Origin: WJMT01 sp964445575
Lineage (GTDB): Bacteria > Acidobacteriota > Aminicenantia > Aminicenantales > Aminicenantaceae
Reading direction: 5' to 3'
Length of the DNA: 51,801 nucleotides
Assembly (NCBI GenBank): GCA_964445575.1
Contig: CAYULB010000010.1
Span: 1-51,801, forward strand
Below, in pieces: positions 32,154 through 41,299 of the stretch. Below the pieces are notes generated by a model that saw only the letters and a list, made by a program, of their open reading frames with translations, ran no database searches and was not told the DNA's origin. The translations under genes were made by a program, and so were the position numbers. The first letter of the stretch is position 1. The number at the start of each line of letters is the position of its first letter.

Positions 32154-33605
32154 ATGAAAAACATCCAAACTGACTTCATGCATAAAGAGCTTTTCGTGGA
32201 ACATTTTGGGGGGAATGTCTATGCTGTGGGAGGTTATGTCCGGGACAAACTTCTTGAAGGAAACGGCAGTGATGGAATGATTGATTTGATCATAACCCAT
32301 AATCCTGCTGAAAAGATCATTGACACTTTAAAAAACTATGGAAAAGTTAACCTTGTAGGGAAAAGCTTCGGGGTTATTAAATTTGTAATGGACAACCAGG
32401 TGTATGATATTGCGCTTCCCAGAAAAGACATCCCCAAACCCGCCCAAAAAAGAGGACACAAAGACTTTCTCATTGAAACAGATCCTGAAATACCTCTTAA
32501 AGAGGATTTAAAAAGACGGGACTTTCGATGCAACAGCATGGCGCTGAGATTAGTTGACAACCAGTTAATAGATTATTTTAACGGGGCTAAAGATGTAAAA
32601 GAAAAAATCCTGCGAATCATCAATCCCCGCGCTTTTCCTGATGACCCATTACGAATCTTAAGGGCCTCCCGATTTGCATCCACCCTTGATTTTAAAGTAG
32701 ACTCCAAAATATACCAAATATCAAAAAAAATTGACCTCACAGGGTTGAGTGTAGAGCGGATTACAGAAGAACTGTTTAAAATACTTTTAGATTCTTCTTC
32801 CCCCTCCATAGGTCTGCAAGAAATGTTTAAACTGGATTCTCTTCGTCAGCTTTTTCCAGACCTCTACAGGCTCACTCTCTCCATTCAAGACTCTTATTTT
32901 CACCCTGAAAAAGATGAGTATGGTCACCACACGGTGTGGAAACACACTCTCATCACAGTTGATCAGACAAAAAGGCTTGTTGAAATCCGGAATATCCAGG
33001 GACAAAAAAAGCTGGCCCTTCTTTTAGCTGCCCTTTTTCATGACATAGCAAAGCCAGAAACAGCACAATGGGAATATAAAAAAAAGCGAATGGTTATCAC
33101 CAACAACCGTCATGACATAAAAGGAGAAAAGATAACCAAAAAAGTATTTGACCACTATAAAATACATTCCAGAGAGGGATATGATTTAAGAAAAACAGTG
33201 CTGAAACTCATACGCTGTCATCACCGGGTCTCAGAAATCTGGCAGAACAGGGAGGTGGTCACAAAAAAAGCCTACAACCGGTTAGCTGCGGACGTGGATG
33301 GAGAGATTGAACTTCTTATCATGCTGGACGCAGCTGATAGAGCTGGCCGGCATGAGACTCCAGTTAAAAAATTAGATGAACAAAGCAGATGGCTTTTTAA
33401 CAAATTCAAAGAGCTCAATGTTTCTAAAGAAAGTATAAAACCTTTGGTGATGGGAAGGGACCTTTTGAAAATAGGAATCAAACCCGGTCCTAAAATGGGA
33501 AAGATATTGAAAAAGCTTTATCAGCTTCAGCTGGATGATGTGTTCAGGACCAAAGAACAAGGACTGGAAAAAGCTAAAAAAATCATCAAAGAGAACCGCC
33601 TATGA
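32154..33605 (+). CDS. CCA-adding/poly(A) polymerase-like nucleotidyltransferase with HD domain
   Basis: A 483-residue class II tRNA nucleotidyltransferase-like protein. The head has VGGYVRD (25-31), RRDFRCNSMA (121-130) and the DPLRILRASRFA block. An HD phosphohydrolase domain follows, with H296-D297 in LFHDIAKP. The catalytic DxD motif is changed: Met 42 replaces the first Asp and only D44 remains, while the third acidic position, D85 in VYDIALPR, is kept. It could still make tRNA CCA ends, be an altered enzyme, or be an inactive relative. A TTGACA at 32119 may mark a promoter. It overlaps galE by four bases. Confidence 0.83.
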   Translation: MKNIQTDFMHKELFVEHFGGNVYAVGGYVRDKLLEGNGSDGMIDLIITHNPAEKIIDTLKNYGKVNLVGKSFGVIKFVMDNQVYDIALPRKDIPKPAQKRGHKDFLIETDPEIPLKEDLKRRDFRCNSMALRLVDNQLIDYFNGAKDVKEKILRIINPRAFPDDPLRILRASRFASTLDFKVDSKIYQISKKIDLTGLSVERITEELFKILLDSSSPSIGLQEMFKLDSLRQLFPDLYRLTLSIQDSYFHPEKDEYGHHTVWKHTLITVDQTKRLVEIRNIQGQKKLALLLAALFHDIAKPETAQWEYKKKRMVITNNRHDIKGEKITKKVFDHYKIHSREGYDLRKTVLKLIRCHHRVSEIWQNREVVTKKAYNRLAADVDGEIELLIMLDAADRAGRHETPVKKLDEQSRWLFNKFKELNVSKESIKPLVMGRDLLKIGIKPGPKMGKILKKLYQLQLDDVFRTKEQGLEKAKKIIKENRL

Positions 33606-34585
33606 AAATTCTTATTTCGGGGGGAGCAGGGTATATAGGTTCTCACACCGCCAAATCTCTCATCCAGAAGGGATTTGATACCATTATTTTGGATAACTTT
33701 TCCTCAGGGAAAAAAGAACTTATCCCCAGCGGTACTTATAAAGTCATAGAAAAGGACCTGTCAGATAAAAAATCAATCATACAAACATTTAAACTGATCG
33801 ATGTAGATGCTGTTTTTCACTTTGCATCACTGATTCAGGTTGGAGAATCTTATAAGGACCCTCATAAATACTATTCAGCCAACTTGACAAACAGTTTAAA
33901 CCTGCTGGAGGCTATGCTGGAAGCTGAAGTAAAGCTCTTTATTTTCTCATCCAGTGCAGCTGTGTACGGGACCCCGAATCACATTCCCATATCAGAATCT
34001 CATGCCCTTAACCCAGTGAATCCTTATGGCAAAACAAAGTACATGATTGAAAAAATACTTTCGGATTACCAAAGAGCTTATGGGCTGAAGTTTGTTTCAC
34101 TCAGATATTTTAACGCGGCCGGAGCTGATCCTGATAATGAACTCGGAGAAATGCACGAGCCAGAAACACACCTTATTCCGAATATCTTATTATCCCTTCT
34201 GGATCAAAGAAAGGAACTGGAGATTTACGGCACTGACTTTCCCACTAAAGACGGAACCGCCATAAGGGATTATATTCATGTTACTGATCTGGCAGAAGCT
34301 CATGTCCTGGCTCTCAAATATCTCATAAAATCAGGCCAAAGCCAGTTCATCAACTTGGGGACCAACAAAGGCTATTCCGTCAAAGAAATTTTAGAAAAAA
34401 TCCAACTCATCACTGGCAAAAATATCTCATTCAAGGAAAAACCCAGAAGAAAGGGAGATGTTCCTGTATTGGTAGCATCAAATGAAAAGGCACAAAACCT
34501 GCTCGGTTGGAAGCTTAAATATTCTGATATAGACACCATTATCCATACCGCCTGGTGCTGGCATAATAAAACCAGCAAAAGATGA
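33602..34585 (+). CDS. galE: UDP-glucose 4-epimerase
   Basis: A 327-residue short-chain dehydrogenase-type epimerase. GGAGYIGSH (7-15) binds NAD, the catalytic Ser-Tyr-Lys set is in SSSAAVYG and NPYGKTKYMIE, and RDYIHVTDLAEAH marks the galE group. It interconverts UDP-glucose and UDP-galactose for envelope sugars. Its ATG overlaps the preceding stop (ATGA), indicating coupled translation with an unrelated tRNA-type gene. UDP-GlcNAc activity cannot be excluded. Confidence 0.93.
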   Translation: MKILISGGAGYIGSHTAKSLIQKGFDTIILDNFSSGKKELIPSGTYKVIEKDLSDKKSIIQTFKLIDVDAVFHFASLIQVGESYKDPHKYYSANLTNSLNLLEAMLEAEVKLFIFSSSAAVYGTPNHIPISESHALNPVNPYGKTKYMIEKILSDYQRAYGLKFVSLRYFNAAGADPDNELGEMHEPETHLIPNILLSLLDQRKELEIYGTDFPTKDGTAIRDYIHVTDLAEAHVLALKYLIKSGQSQFINLGTNKGYSVKEILEKIQLITGKNISFKEKPRRKGDVPVLVASNEKAQNLLGWKLKYSDIDTIIHTAWCWHNKTSKR

Positions 34586-34657
34586 AATTGAGTTGCGTAT
34601 GAATGCAACGAAACGAATCAATATTATGTTTGACTCAAGTGAATAAGAATGCTATAA

Positions 34658-36487
34658 ATGACCCTGTTTATGAGTAATATGATGCGCCATAAAACATATA
34701 TCTTTCAGTGGTTGGTTATTTTTATCACGGCTTTATTTCTTTTTAGCTGTGCATCACAAACCAAGAAAAAACTTCAATCAGAGCAAGGCTCTCAAACTGC
34801 GATCCCTATCCAATCAGAAGAGCCTGAGAGAGAGATCCAGGAAGATCCCATAAAAAGTGAGCCAGAAGTGGAACAAAATTCACTCAAAATGAAAGAAAAA
34901 GACCTCGTTCAGCAGGAAGAATCAGGCATGAATGAACAAGTTCTTCCTTCAGAAACACTTGAGGAAGCCATGAGTTTATACAGAGAAGCCTTAATAGCCT
35001 GGGACCAGGGGCTTATGGATGAAGCAATCTCTTATCTTGATAATGCTTACAAACTTATTCTGCAGATAGAGCTTCCTCCAGAATCTCCTCTTCTTCAAGA
35101 GAAAAGCGACCTGCGCCTTTTGATAGCCCAAAGAATACAGGAGATCTATACCTCACGTACTGGTGCTCTCGGAGAAAACCACGGCTCCATCCCATTGGTT
35201 GAGAACAAACATGTGCTTCAAGAAATCAAAAGTTTTTTGGGAAAAGAAAAAAAGCTTTTTCAAGAAGCTTATAAAAGGTCTGGCCGGTACAGAAAAATGA
35301 TTCTTGAAGAACTCAAAAAAGAGGGCTTGCCTCAAGAGCTCTCCTGGATGCCCATGATAGAAAGCTGGTTCAAGATCAGAGCCTACTCCCGAGCCAGGGC
35401 TCTTGGTTTATGGCAGTTCATCTCCTCAACCGGTTACAGGTTCGGGCTTAAAAGGGATCGATGGATCGATGAGCGAATGGACCCAGAAAAATCAACCAGA
35501 GCTGCTGTCCAGTATTTGAAAGAACTGCATTCCTATTTTGGCGATTGGACCACTGCTTTGGCTGCCTACAACTGCGGTGAATTCAGAGTCCAGAGGATCA
35601 TAAGAAATCAACGGATAAACTATCTGGATAATTTCTGGGACCTTTATCCTATGCTGCCTAGAGAAACATCCCGTTTTGTTCCCAGATTCATTGCTGCGGC
35701 TCTTATCATAAACAACCCAGAAAAATACAGTATGGACCTTCCTCAGCCAGACCCTCCATTGGATTGTGAAGAAATCACCATCCATCATCCTGTAAAATTA
35801 TCTGATTTATCCGCCAAAATGAGACTGGAGCCGGAAAAACTCGCTGACCTCAATCCAGAGCTCCGTCATAAATCAACTCCTGATAGGGAATACACCTTGA
35901 AAATCCCGGCAGGGACCTTAGAGCTGGCCTCATCCGTTGTGGATTCCCTGCCCCGGTGGATTCCTCCCGAAGCAACTTACTTCATTCATTACGTGAGGAG
36001 AGGAGAAACGGTATCTCAAATTGCCAGCAGGTATGGAACTCCCATTTCCTCTATTGCCCGATTAAACGGATTGAACAGAAGATATCTCATCCGGCCTGGA
36101 CAGAGGTTGAAAGTCCCGGGAAGCTCAACTTCAAGGTCTGTAACTGTCCCATCCAGAAACCTCACTAGAGAAGGAAATAAACTCATATACACTGTCAGGC
36201 GGGGAGATTCTCTTTATTTGATAGCCAATTCCTTTGGAACCACCATCCAAAACATTAAGGACCTTAACAATCTGACAAGCTCAAGGCTGGACGTAGGACA
36301 GAAACTCATTATCCAATCCGGCACACCTGAAGGTGCTGTTTTTTACACTGTAAAAGCCGGGGATACCCCTTATAATATCGCAAATCAGTTTGGTATGAAG
36401 TTGAGTGTTTTTCTGAGTTTAAACGGGCTGACTAAAACCTCAAAGATTTATCCAGGTCAAAAACTCTGGATCACAGAAAACAAATAA
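34658..36487 (+). CDS. mltD: MltD-like lytic transglycosylase lipoprotein with three LysM domains
   Basis: A 609-residue lipoprotein: lipobox LFSC with C31, then a Glu-rich low-complexity stretch, a helical TPR-like segment (about 105-170), and an SLT domain (about 205-330). The catalytic Glu is E235 in PMIES, followed by SRARALGLWQF and the AYNCGE motif. Three LysM peptidoglycan-binding domains lie at about 442-486, 510-553 and 563-606. It cuts peptidoglycan strands at the inner face of the outer membrane. It converges on rplQ with 18 bases between. Confidence 0.92.
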   Translation: MTLFMSNMMRHKTYIFQWLVIFITALFLFSCASQTKKKLQSEQGSQTAIPIQSEEPEREIQEDPIKSEPEVEQNSLKMKEKDLVQQEESGMNEQVLPSETLEEAMSLYREALIAWDQGLMDEAISYLDNAYKLILQIELPPESPLLQEKSDLRLLIAQRIQEIYTSRTGALGENHGSIPLVENKHVLQEIKSFLGKEKKLFQEAYKRSGRYRKMILEELKKEGLPQELSWMPMIESWFKIRAYSRARALGLWQFISSTGYRFGLKRDRWIDERMDPEKSTRAAVQYLKELHSYFGDWTTALAAYNCGEFRVQRIIRNQRINYLDNFWDLYPMLPRETSRFVPRFIAAALIINNPEKYSMDLPQPDPPLDCEEITIHHPVKLSDLSAKMRLEPEKLADLNPELRHKSTPDREYTLKIPAGTLELASSVVDSLPRWIPPEATYFIHYVRRGETVSQIASRYGTPISSIARLNGLNRRYLIRPGQRLKVPGSSTSRSVTVPSRNLTREGNKLIYTVRRGDSLYLIANSFGTTIQNIKDLNNLTSSRLDVGQKLIIQSGTPEGAVFYTVKAGDTPYNIANQFGMKLSVFLSLNGLTKTSKIYPGQKLWITENK

Positions 36488-36505
36488 AGTTAGAGTCTTT
36501 TTTTT

Positions 36506-36937
36506 CTATTGCTTTTTTGCCCGAGCTGCTGCCTTTGCTTTTTCGGCTGCAGATTCTTTTTTCTTGGGCTTTTTTACAAATTCAGTACCAACGAGTTCAA
36601 TAACAGCCATTTCTGCTCCGTCCCCAGATCGAGGCCCCAACTTTATAATTCTAGTATATCCGCCCGGTCTTTCTGAAAAACGAGGGGCGATATCTTCAAA
36701 AAGCTTTTTTAACACTTCTTTTTTATAAACAAACCTCGATACCCTTCTCCGGGAATGAAGGGTCCCCTTTTTAGCCAGAGTTATTATTTTTTCCACCACA
36801 GGCCTCACAGCCTTTGCTTTTGCCTTGGTGGTTCTTATCCTCTCTTTTTCAAGAAATGAAGTAACCAAACTCCGTAAAAGAGCTTTTCTTTGGGCTGAAT
36901 CTCTGCTTAAACGGCGACGTTTCTTTAAATGCCTCAT
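36506..36937 (-). CDS. rplQ: 50S ribosomal protein L17
   Basis: A 143-residue L17 starting MRHLKKRRRLSRDSAQRKAL, with the family core to about 120 and an added Ala/Lys-rich tail of some 20 residues. Last gene of the ribosomal superoperon; its start overlaps the rpoA stop by four bases. No clear terminator hairpin follows. Confidence 0.96.
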   Translation of the reverse strand: MRHLKKRRRLSRDSAQRKALLRSLVTSFLEKERIRTTKAKAKAVRPVVEKIITLAKKGTLHSRRRVSRFVYKKEVLKKLFEDIAPRFSERPGGYTRIIKLGPRSGDGAEMAVIELVGTEFVKKPKKKESAAEKAKAAARAKKQ

Positions 36938-37980
36938 TCTTCTTCTCCTTCTTCTTCCTCCTCTTCCTCAGACTGGGATTCTATTATCTCATCAATTTTT
37001 TCCAACAAATCAGGCTGAAATTCCGTGTTTAGTTCCAAACCCATTTCTTTGAGAGTCTCTTTTATTTCTAGAAGGGATTTACGTCCGAAATTTTTTGTTT
37101 TAAGAAGTTCTTCTTCGGTTTTCTGTACCAATTCATAAACCCACTTTATCCCTGCTGAACGCAAACAGTTGTTTGACCTGACAGAGAGTTCAAGATGATC
37201 AATAGATTTTGTCAGTATATCCAGTTTATTCAAGTAAGGAATTTCTTCTTTTTCCTCTTTCTCATCTTTGGATATTGGCTCGTCAACAACATTCATGAAA
37301 ATAACTAGATGGTCCCTTAAAATCTTGGCTCCTCTTGAAACAGCGTCCCGGGGATCTACCGCCCCAGTTGTCCATATTTCAATATGCAGTTTTTCATAAT
37401 CAATTCTCTTCCCTACCCGTGCAGGTTCTACTTTATAGTTGACTTTGACAATAGGTGAATGGGATGAATCAAGAGGAATAAAGTCAACTCCCAATTCCTT
37501 GTTATAATTTTGATCTGCTGGAACGTATCCCCTCTTATTCTCAACTATCATTTCCATATCTAAATTTCCGTCTTTATCTAAAGAGGCTATATGGACATCC
37601 TTTTCCATAATTTCAATATCAGAATCATGCTCAATATCTGAGGCCTTTGCTTCATAAGGTCCTTTGACTTTAAGTATCATGGTTTTTGGTTCTGATGTGT
37701 TCATTTTTAAACGCAGGCTTTTTAAATTTAACAGTATGTCTGTAACATCTTCTACAACTCCAGGAATGGTTGAAAATTCATGAAGAACCCCCTGCATGCG
37801 CACATTGGTGATGGCAGCTCCTGTTATGGAAGAAAGGAGTATTCTTCTCAATGCATTTCCTATAGTAATGCCATAACCTCTTTCAAAAGGTTGAGCGAAA
37901 AATCTTCCGTATGAATCTGTAAGTGATTCAGAATCGCATTCAAGATGCCTGGGCCTCTGAAATCCTGTTTCTATCATCAT
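36934..37980 (-). CDS. rpoA: RNA polymerase alpha subunit
   Basis: A 348-residue alpha subunit. The N-terminal dimerisation half has RGYGITIGNALRRILLSS. The C-terminal domain, which contacts UP-element DNA and activators, has the helix-hairpin-helix region SVRSNNCLRSAGIKWV and KNFGRKSLLEIKE. The chain ends in an acidic tail, mostly Glu, longer than usual. ATG 37980 sits one base after AGGAGG; the adjacent ATG 37977 has better spacing and may be the true start. A hairpin lies just upstream. Confidence 0.96.
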   Translation of the reverse strand: MMIETGFQRPRHLECDSESLTDSYGRFFAQPFERGYGITIGNALRRILLSSITGAAITNVRMQGVLHEFSTIPGVVEDVTDILLNLKSLRLKMNTSEPKTMILKVKGPYEAKASDIEHDSDIEIMEKDVHIASLDKDGNLDMEMIVENKRGYVPADQNYNKELGVDFIPLDSSHSPIVKVNYKVEPARVGKRIDYEKLHIEIWTTGAVDPRDAVSRGAKILRDHLVIFMNVVDEPISKDEKEEKEEIPYLNKLDILTKSIDHLELSVRSNNCLRSAGIKWVYELVQKTEEELLKTKNFGRKSLLEIKETLKEMGLELNTEFQPDLLEKIDEIIESQSEEEEEEEGEEE

Positions 37981-37990
37981 TCCTCCTATT

Positions 37991-38009
37991 TTGGTACCCT
38001 ACTTACCAA
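37991..38009 (-). promoter_or_regulatory. Hairpin in the rpsD-rpoA gap
   Basis: TTGGTA and TACCAA form a perfect six-pair stem around a seven-base loop, just before the AGGAGG of rpoA. The 85-base gap is the largest in the ribosomal cluster, and AT-rich promoter-like sequence lies behind it. It could tune rpoA translation or mark a processing site. Confidence 0.35.
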
Positions 38010-38065
38010 TATCTTATATAACTAAAAAGGGAAATGTTTTAACTATTTAATTCATTATAAAATTT

Positions 38066-38692
38066 TTACTTTGAGTATAACTCTACCACTAATCTTTCCT
38101 CGACAGGGATGGTTATATCTTCCCGTTCAGGAAAAGAAACCACAGTGGCTGTTTTTTCCTCTCTATTGACATCCAGCCAATCAGGTACTTCTTTGTTTTT
38201 ATGGAATTCTATAATAGCGTTTAATTCCTGGTTTTCTGCAGATAAAGGGTGTAGAGATATGACATCATTCTTTTCTACTAACATGGAAGGGATGGTTGCT
38301 TTTCTTCCGTTTTTTCGAAAATGTCCGTGGGTTATTAATTGTCTGGCATGAGCTTGGGAGTGGGCAAATCCAATCAAGGTAATAACATTATCCAATCTTC
38401 GTTCCAGCATCGACAGAAGAATTTCTCCGGTTACTCCTCTTTTCCTTTCAGCTCTTTTGAAAAACAGTCTAAATTGATTTTCAGACATTCCATAATATCT
38501 TTTTAACTTCTGCTTCTCCCTCAGTTGAATTCCATATCCCAATATCCTTCTTCTGGCTCTTCCGTGTTCTCCAGGAGGATACGCTTTTCTCTCAAGAGGA
38601 CATTTGTCTGTAGTGCACTTGTGCCCTTTTAAAAACAGCTTTGTTTTCTCAACCCTGCAGAAACGGCAGACGCTTTTTTGATTTCTAGCCAT
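38066..38692 (-). CDS. rpsD: 30S ribosomal protein S4, zinc-binding form
   Basis: A 208-residue primary 16S-binding protein. Near the N-terminus CRFC and later CTTDKC supply four Cys, the zinc-binding (C+) version of S4. The S4 RNA-binding fold is seen in MLERRLDNVITLIGFAHS and ARQLITHGHF. S4 often represses its own operon; no such site is evident beyond the hairpin ahead of rpoA. Confidence 0.96.
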   Translation of the reverse strand: MARNQKSVCRFCRVEKTKLFLKGHKCTTDKCPLERKAYPPGEHGRARRRILGYGIQLREKQKLKRYYGMSENQFRLFFKRAERKRGVTGEILLSMLERRLDNVITLIGFAHSQAHARQLITHGHFRKNGRKATIPSMLVEKNDVISLHPLSAENQELNAIIEFHKNKEVPDWLDVNREEKTATVVSFPEREDITIPVEERLVVELYSK

Positions 38693-38713
38693 ATTCAGCT
38701 CCTCCTAGAATGA

Positions 38714-39106
38714 TTACACTCTTCTCCTTTTTCTTCCTCTGCATCCATTATGAGGCAAAGGAGTCACATCTCTTATTGATTTTATTTCCAATCCCGCAGC
38801 CTGGAGAGCTCTGATTGCGGACTCCCTTCCAGCTCCGGGGCCTTTTACCCTGACATCAACGTAACGAACGCCCAATTCCTGTGCATTTTCACCGACTTCC
38901 TGAGCTGCCAGCTGGGCAGCATAGGGAGTCCCCTTTCTGGCACCGGTAAAACCTGCTGTACCGCAGCTTCCCCAGCAGATCACATTTCCCTCCCGATCAG
39001 TTATGGTGATAATGGTGTTATTGAAAGTGGAAAATACATCCGCGATTCCATACCCAATGTCTCTTTTTATTTTTTTCTTCTTTGTTTTTGTTTTTTTCTT
39101 TGGCAT
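38714..39106 (-). CDS. rpsK: 30S ribosomal protein S11
   Basis: A 130-residue protein with a Lys-rich N-terminus, then VFSTFNNTIITITD and the C-terminal DVTPLPHNGCRGRKRRRV signature. ATG 39106 has AAGGAG five bases upstream; a GTG at 39112 would lie within that site. Lies between rpsM and rpsD as expected. Confidence 0.96.
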   Translation of the reverse strand: MPKKKTKTKKKKIKRDIGYGIADVFSTFNNTIITITDREGNVICWGSCGTAGFTGARKGTPYAAQLAAQEVGENAQELGVRYVDVRVKGPGAGRESAIRALQAAGLEIKSIRDVTPLPHNGCRGRKRRRV

Positions 39107-39118
39107 CAGCACTCCTTT

Positions 39119-39481
39119 CTATTTCTTGATTCTCCTGGCAGATGGGCCCTTTCTGGTGCGGGCATTTGTTTTGGTTCTCTGGCCTCTTACGGGAAGATTT
39201 TTTTTATGACGGAATCCTCTGTATGAACCTATATCTATCAATCTCTTTACATTTTCTGAAACTTCTTTCCTCAGGTCTCCCTCAATTTTTTCGCCCTTTT
39301 CAATTTCTTTCCTTATCTTATTGATCTCTTCTTCTGTAAGGTCCTTTACTTTTTTGTCTTTATTTATTTTAACTTTCTCTAGAATCTTATTGGACCTCGA
39401 ACGTCCGATTCCATAGATATAAGTCAATCCTATTTCAATCCTTTTCTCAGACGGAAGTGTAATTCCTGCTATTCTTGCCAT
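39119..39481 (-). CDS. rpsM: 30S ribosomal protein S13
   Basis: A 120-residue head protein that contacts the 50S subunit. It begins MARIAGITLPSEKRIEIGLTYIYGIG and ends in the basic RGQRTKTNARTRKGP tail. Normal length; helix-two-turn-helix region intact. Twelve bases upstream is the rpmJ stop. Confidence 0.96.
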   Translation of the reverse strand: MARIAGITLPSEKRIEIGLTYIYGIGRSRSNKILEKVKINKDKKVKDLTEEEINKIRKEIEKGEKIEGDLRKEVSENVKRLIDIGSYRGFRHKKNLPVRGQRTKTNARTRKGPSARRIKK

Positions 39482-39492
39482 TTTTTCCTCAT

Positions 39493-39606
39493 CTATCCTT
39501 GTTTTTGTTTGTGTTTAGGATTCGTGCAGATTACTCTCAGATTGCCTTTTCTTCTTATGATTCTGCAGTTTCTGCACATTCTTCTGACTGATGCCCTTAC
39601 TTTCAT
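39493..39606 (-). CDS. rpmJ: 50S ribosomal protein L36
   Basis: A 37-residue protein read directly from the sequence: it starts MKVRASVRRMCRNC and ends in a Lys/Gln tail with stop TAG at 39495-39493. The zinc ligands are CxxC, a later Cys (in VICTN) and a His, so it is the zinc-binding (C+) form. It lies between infA and rpsM, the standard place. Confidence 0.95.
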   Translation of the reverse strand: MKVRASVRRMCRNCRIIRRKGNLRVICTNPKHKQKQG

Positions 39607-39625
39607 TTTATTTCCTCATTAATCC

Positions 39626-39847
39626 TTATTTATAACGGTAAATAATTCTTCCTTTAGTCAAATCATAGGGTGAAAGCTCCATCAGAACTTTATCTCCTGG
39701 GAGAATTCGAATGAAATACTTACGCATTTTTCCTGAAATATGAGCCAATATGACATGCTTATTTGGCAGCTCTACCTTGAACATCGCATTAGGGAGTGTT
39801 TCGATCACTGTCCCCTCAGTTTCATAAACATCATCCTTTTTGGGCAT
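39626..39847 (-). CDS. infA: Translation initiation factor IF-1
   Basis: A 73-residue OB-fold factor that blocks the ribosomal A site during initiation, with GTVIETLPNAMFKVELPN, HISGKMRK and ends RIIYRYK. ATG 39847 has GGGAGG six bases upstream and gives the normal length; a longer frame would add 31 residues that are antisense-like read-through of the map gene. Overlaps map by 17 bases. Confidence 0.95.
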   Translation of the reverse strand: MPKKDDVYETEGTVIETLPNAMFKVELPNKHVILAHISGKMRKYFIRILPGDKVLMELSPYDLTKGRIIYRYK

Positions 39848-40631
39848 GCGTTCCCTCCCTGTAGTTTTCGATTCTTTGTTTGCGGTACACAACACTAAGA
39901 ATCTCAGGTCCTTGTTCTGTTGCTGCAACAGTGTTTTCATAATGAGCGGTAAGACTTCTGTCCTTGGTGACAGCTGTCCAGTGGTCTTCTAAAATCTCTA
40001 CCTCATGGGACCCTTCGGCAATCATAGGCTCTATAGCCAATACCATGCCGGGTTTAATTTTTGGTCCATGTCCCGGAGAACCAAAATTAGGAACCTGCGG
40101 TTCTTCATGCAGAGAAAACCCTATTCCATGACCTACAAAAGTCCTTATAACTGAAAATCCATTGGACTCCACGCACTTCTGCACAGCAGAAGAGATATCA
40201 GATATCCTGTTCCCAACTTTAAACTGCTCAATTCCTTTATTGAGACCCTCTTTGACTGTGGCTATGAGCTTTTTGGCTACCGAAGAAATCTTTCCCACAG
40301 GGACAGTTACGGCAGCATCACCATAAAAACCATTATACACTACTCCAAAATCCATGCTGAGGATATCTCCTTCCTTGAGCAGCCTTGTGGAGGGAATCCC
40401 ATGCACAATCTCTTCATTGATGGATGTACACAAAGACGCTGGATAGCCCCGATACTCTTTAAATGCAGGTTTAGCTCCAAGTTCTGCTGTTCTCTTTTCA
40501 GCATACTCGTCCAGTTCTTTGGTCCTGATTCCTGGTTTAGCCATTTCTTTTAACTCAAACAAAATTTGAGCCACAATCCGATTGCTCTGTCTCATAGCTT
40601 CGACTTCTTGGTCATTTTTATAAATAATCAT
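39831..40631 (-). CDS. map: Methionine aminopeptidase, type I
   Basis: A 266-residue enzyme removing initiator methionine. The five metal ligands are D94, D105, H168, E201 and E232, matching the E. coli set with an offset of three. The length is normal with a short C-terminal extension. The start overlaps the adk stop by four bases, as part of the spc/alpha join. Confidence 0.95.
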   Translation of the reverse strand: MIIYKNDQEVEAMRQSNRIVAQILFELKEMAKPGIRTKELDEYAEKRTAELGAKPAFKEYRGYPASLCTSINEEIVHGIPSTRLLKEGDILSMDFGVVYNGFYGDAAVTVPVGKISSVAKKLIATVKEGLNKGIEQFKVGNRISDISSAVQKCVESNGFSVIRTFVGHGIGFSLHEEPQVPNFGSPGHGPKIKPGMVLAIEPMIAEGSHEVEILEDHWTAVTKDRSLTAHYENTVAATEQGPEILSVVYRKQRIENYREGTHAQKG

Positions 40632-41299
40632 GTCAAAACTTCAACCTTCTCACTTTGATTATAATTTTTATTTATTATGGAGCTGATTCTTTCAAACACC
40701 TTTTCCACACTGCTTTCACCATCCACAGCTCTATAAACACCTTTTTTTTTATAATAGCTGATTAGCTTTTCTGTTTCTTGGTGATAGACAGCAAGTCTTT
40801 TTTGAATCACTTCTGGCCTGTCATCCTGCCTCTGGATGAGTTTTCCTCCACAGCGTTCACACTTTCTTGACTCTAAAGGACTATCCTTATCTATATTATA
40901 TATATTATTGCATTCAGAACAAATATAGCGGGATGAAAGTCTTTTCATCACTGTATCCTCACTCACTTGAATGTCTATGACTCCCTCTTTTTTGCCCGGA
41001 TCAACTTCTTCTAGAAAACAGGCTTGAAAAATATTCCTCGGAAAACCATCTAAAGTATAACCGTTCCGGCAGTCTTTTTTGCTTATCCTTTGTTTTATCA
41101 AATCAATGATGATACGGTCATTGACCAGCTCTCCCTTTTGGATGCTTTGCTGCGCTTTCTTTCCTAATGAAGTTTTTTCTTTCACAGCATTTCTCAAAAG
41201 GTCACCCGAAGATATTTTGGGTAATCCAAATTTGTCTTGGATAAGGTCCCCCTGGGTTCCTTTCCCGCTTCCAGGAGGTCCAAGGAGAATCAACCTCAT
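40628..41299 (-). CDS. adk: Adenylate kinase, zinc-lid form
   Basis: A 223-residue enzyme balancing ATP, ADP and AMP. The P-loop GPPGSGKGT is at 7-15. The LID carries four Cys, C127, C130, C147 and C150, so it binds zinc as in Gram-positive and many anaerobic bacteria rather than using the E. coli hydrogen-bond set. Overlaps secY and map by four bases each. Confidence 0.95.
   Translation of the reverse strand: MRLILLGPPGSGKGTQGDLIQDKFGLPKISSGDLLRNAVKEKTSLGKKAQQSIQKGELVNDRIIIDLIKQRISKKDCRNGYTLDGFPRNIFQACFLEEVDPGKKEGVIDIQVSEDTVMKRLSSRYICSECNNIYNIDKDSPLESRKCERCGGKLIQRQDDRPEVIQKRLAVYHQETEKLISYYKKKGVYRAVDGESSVEKVFERISSIINKNYNQSEKVEVLT

Noticed and set aside
39848..39940. N-terminal extension of IF-1
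   Set aside because: It overlaps the map gene on the same strand in another frame, is not IF-1-like, and the ATG at 39847 has GGGAGG at proper distance.
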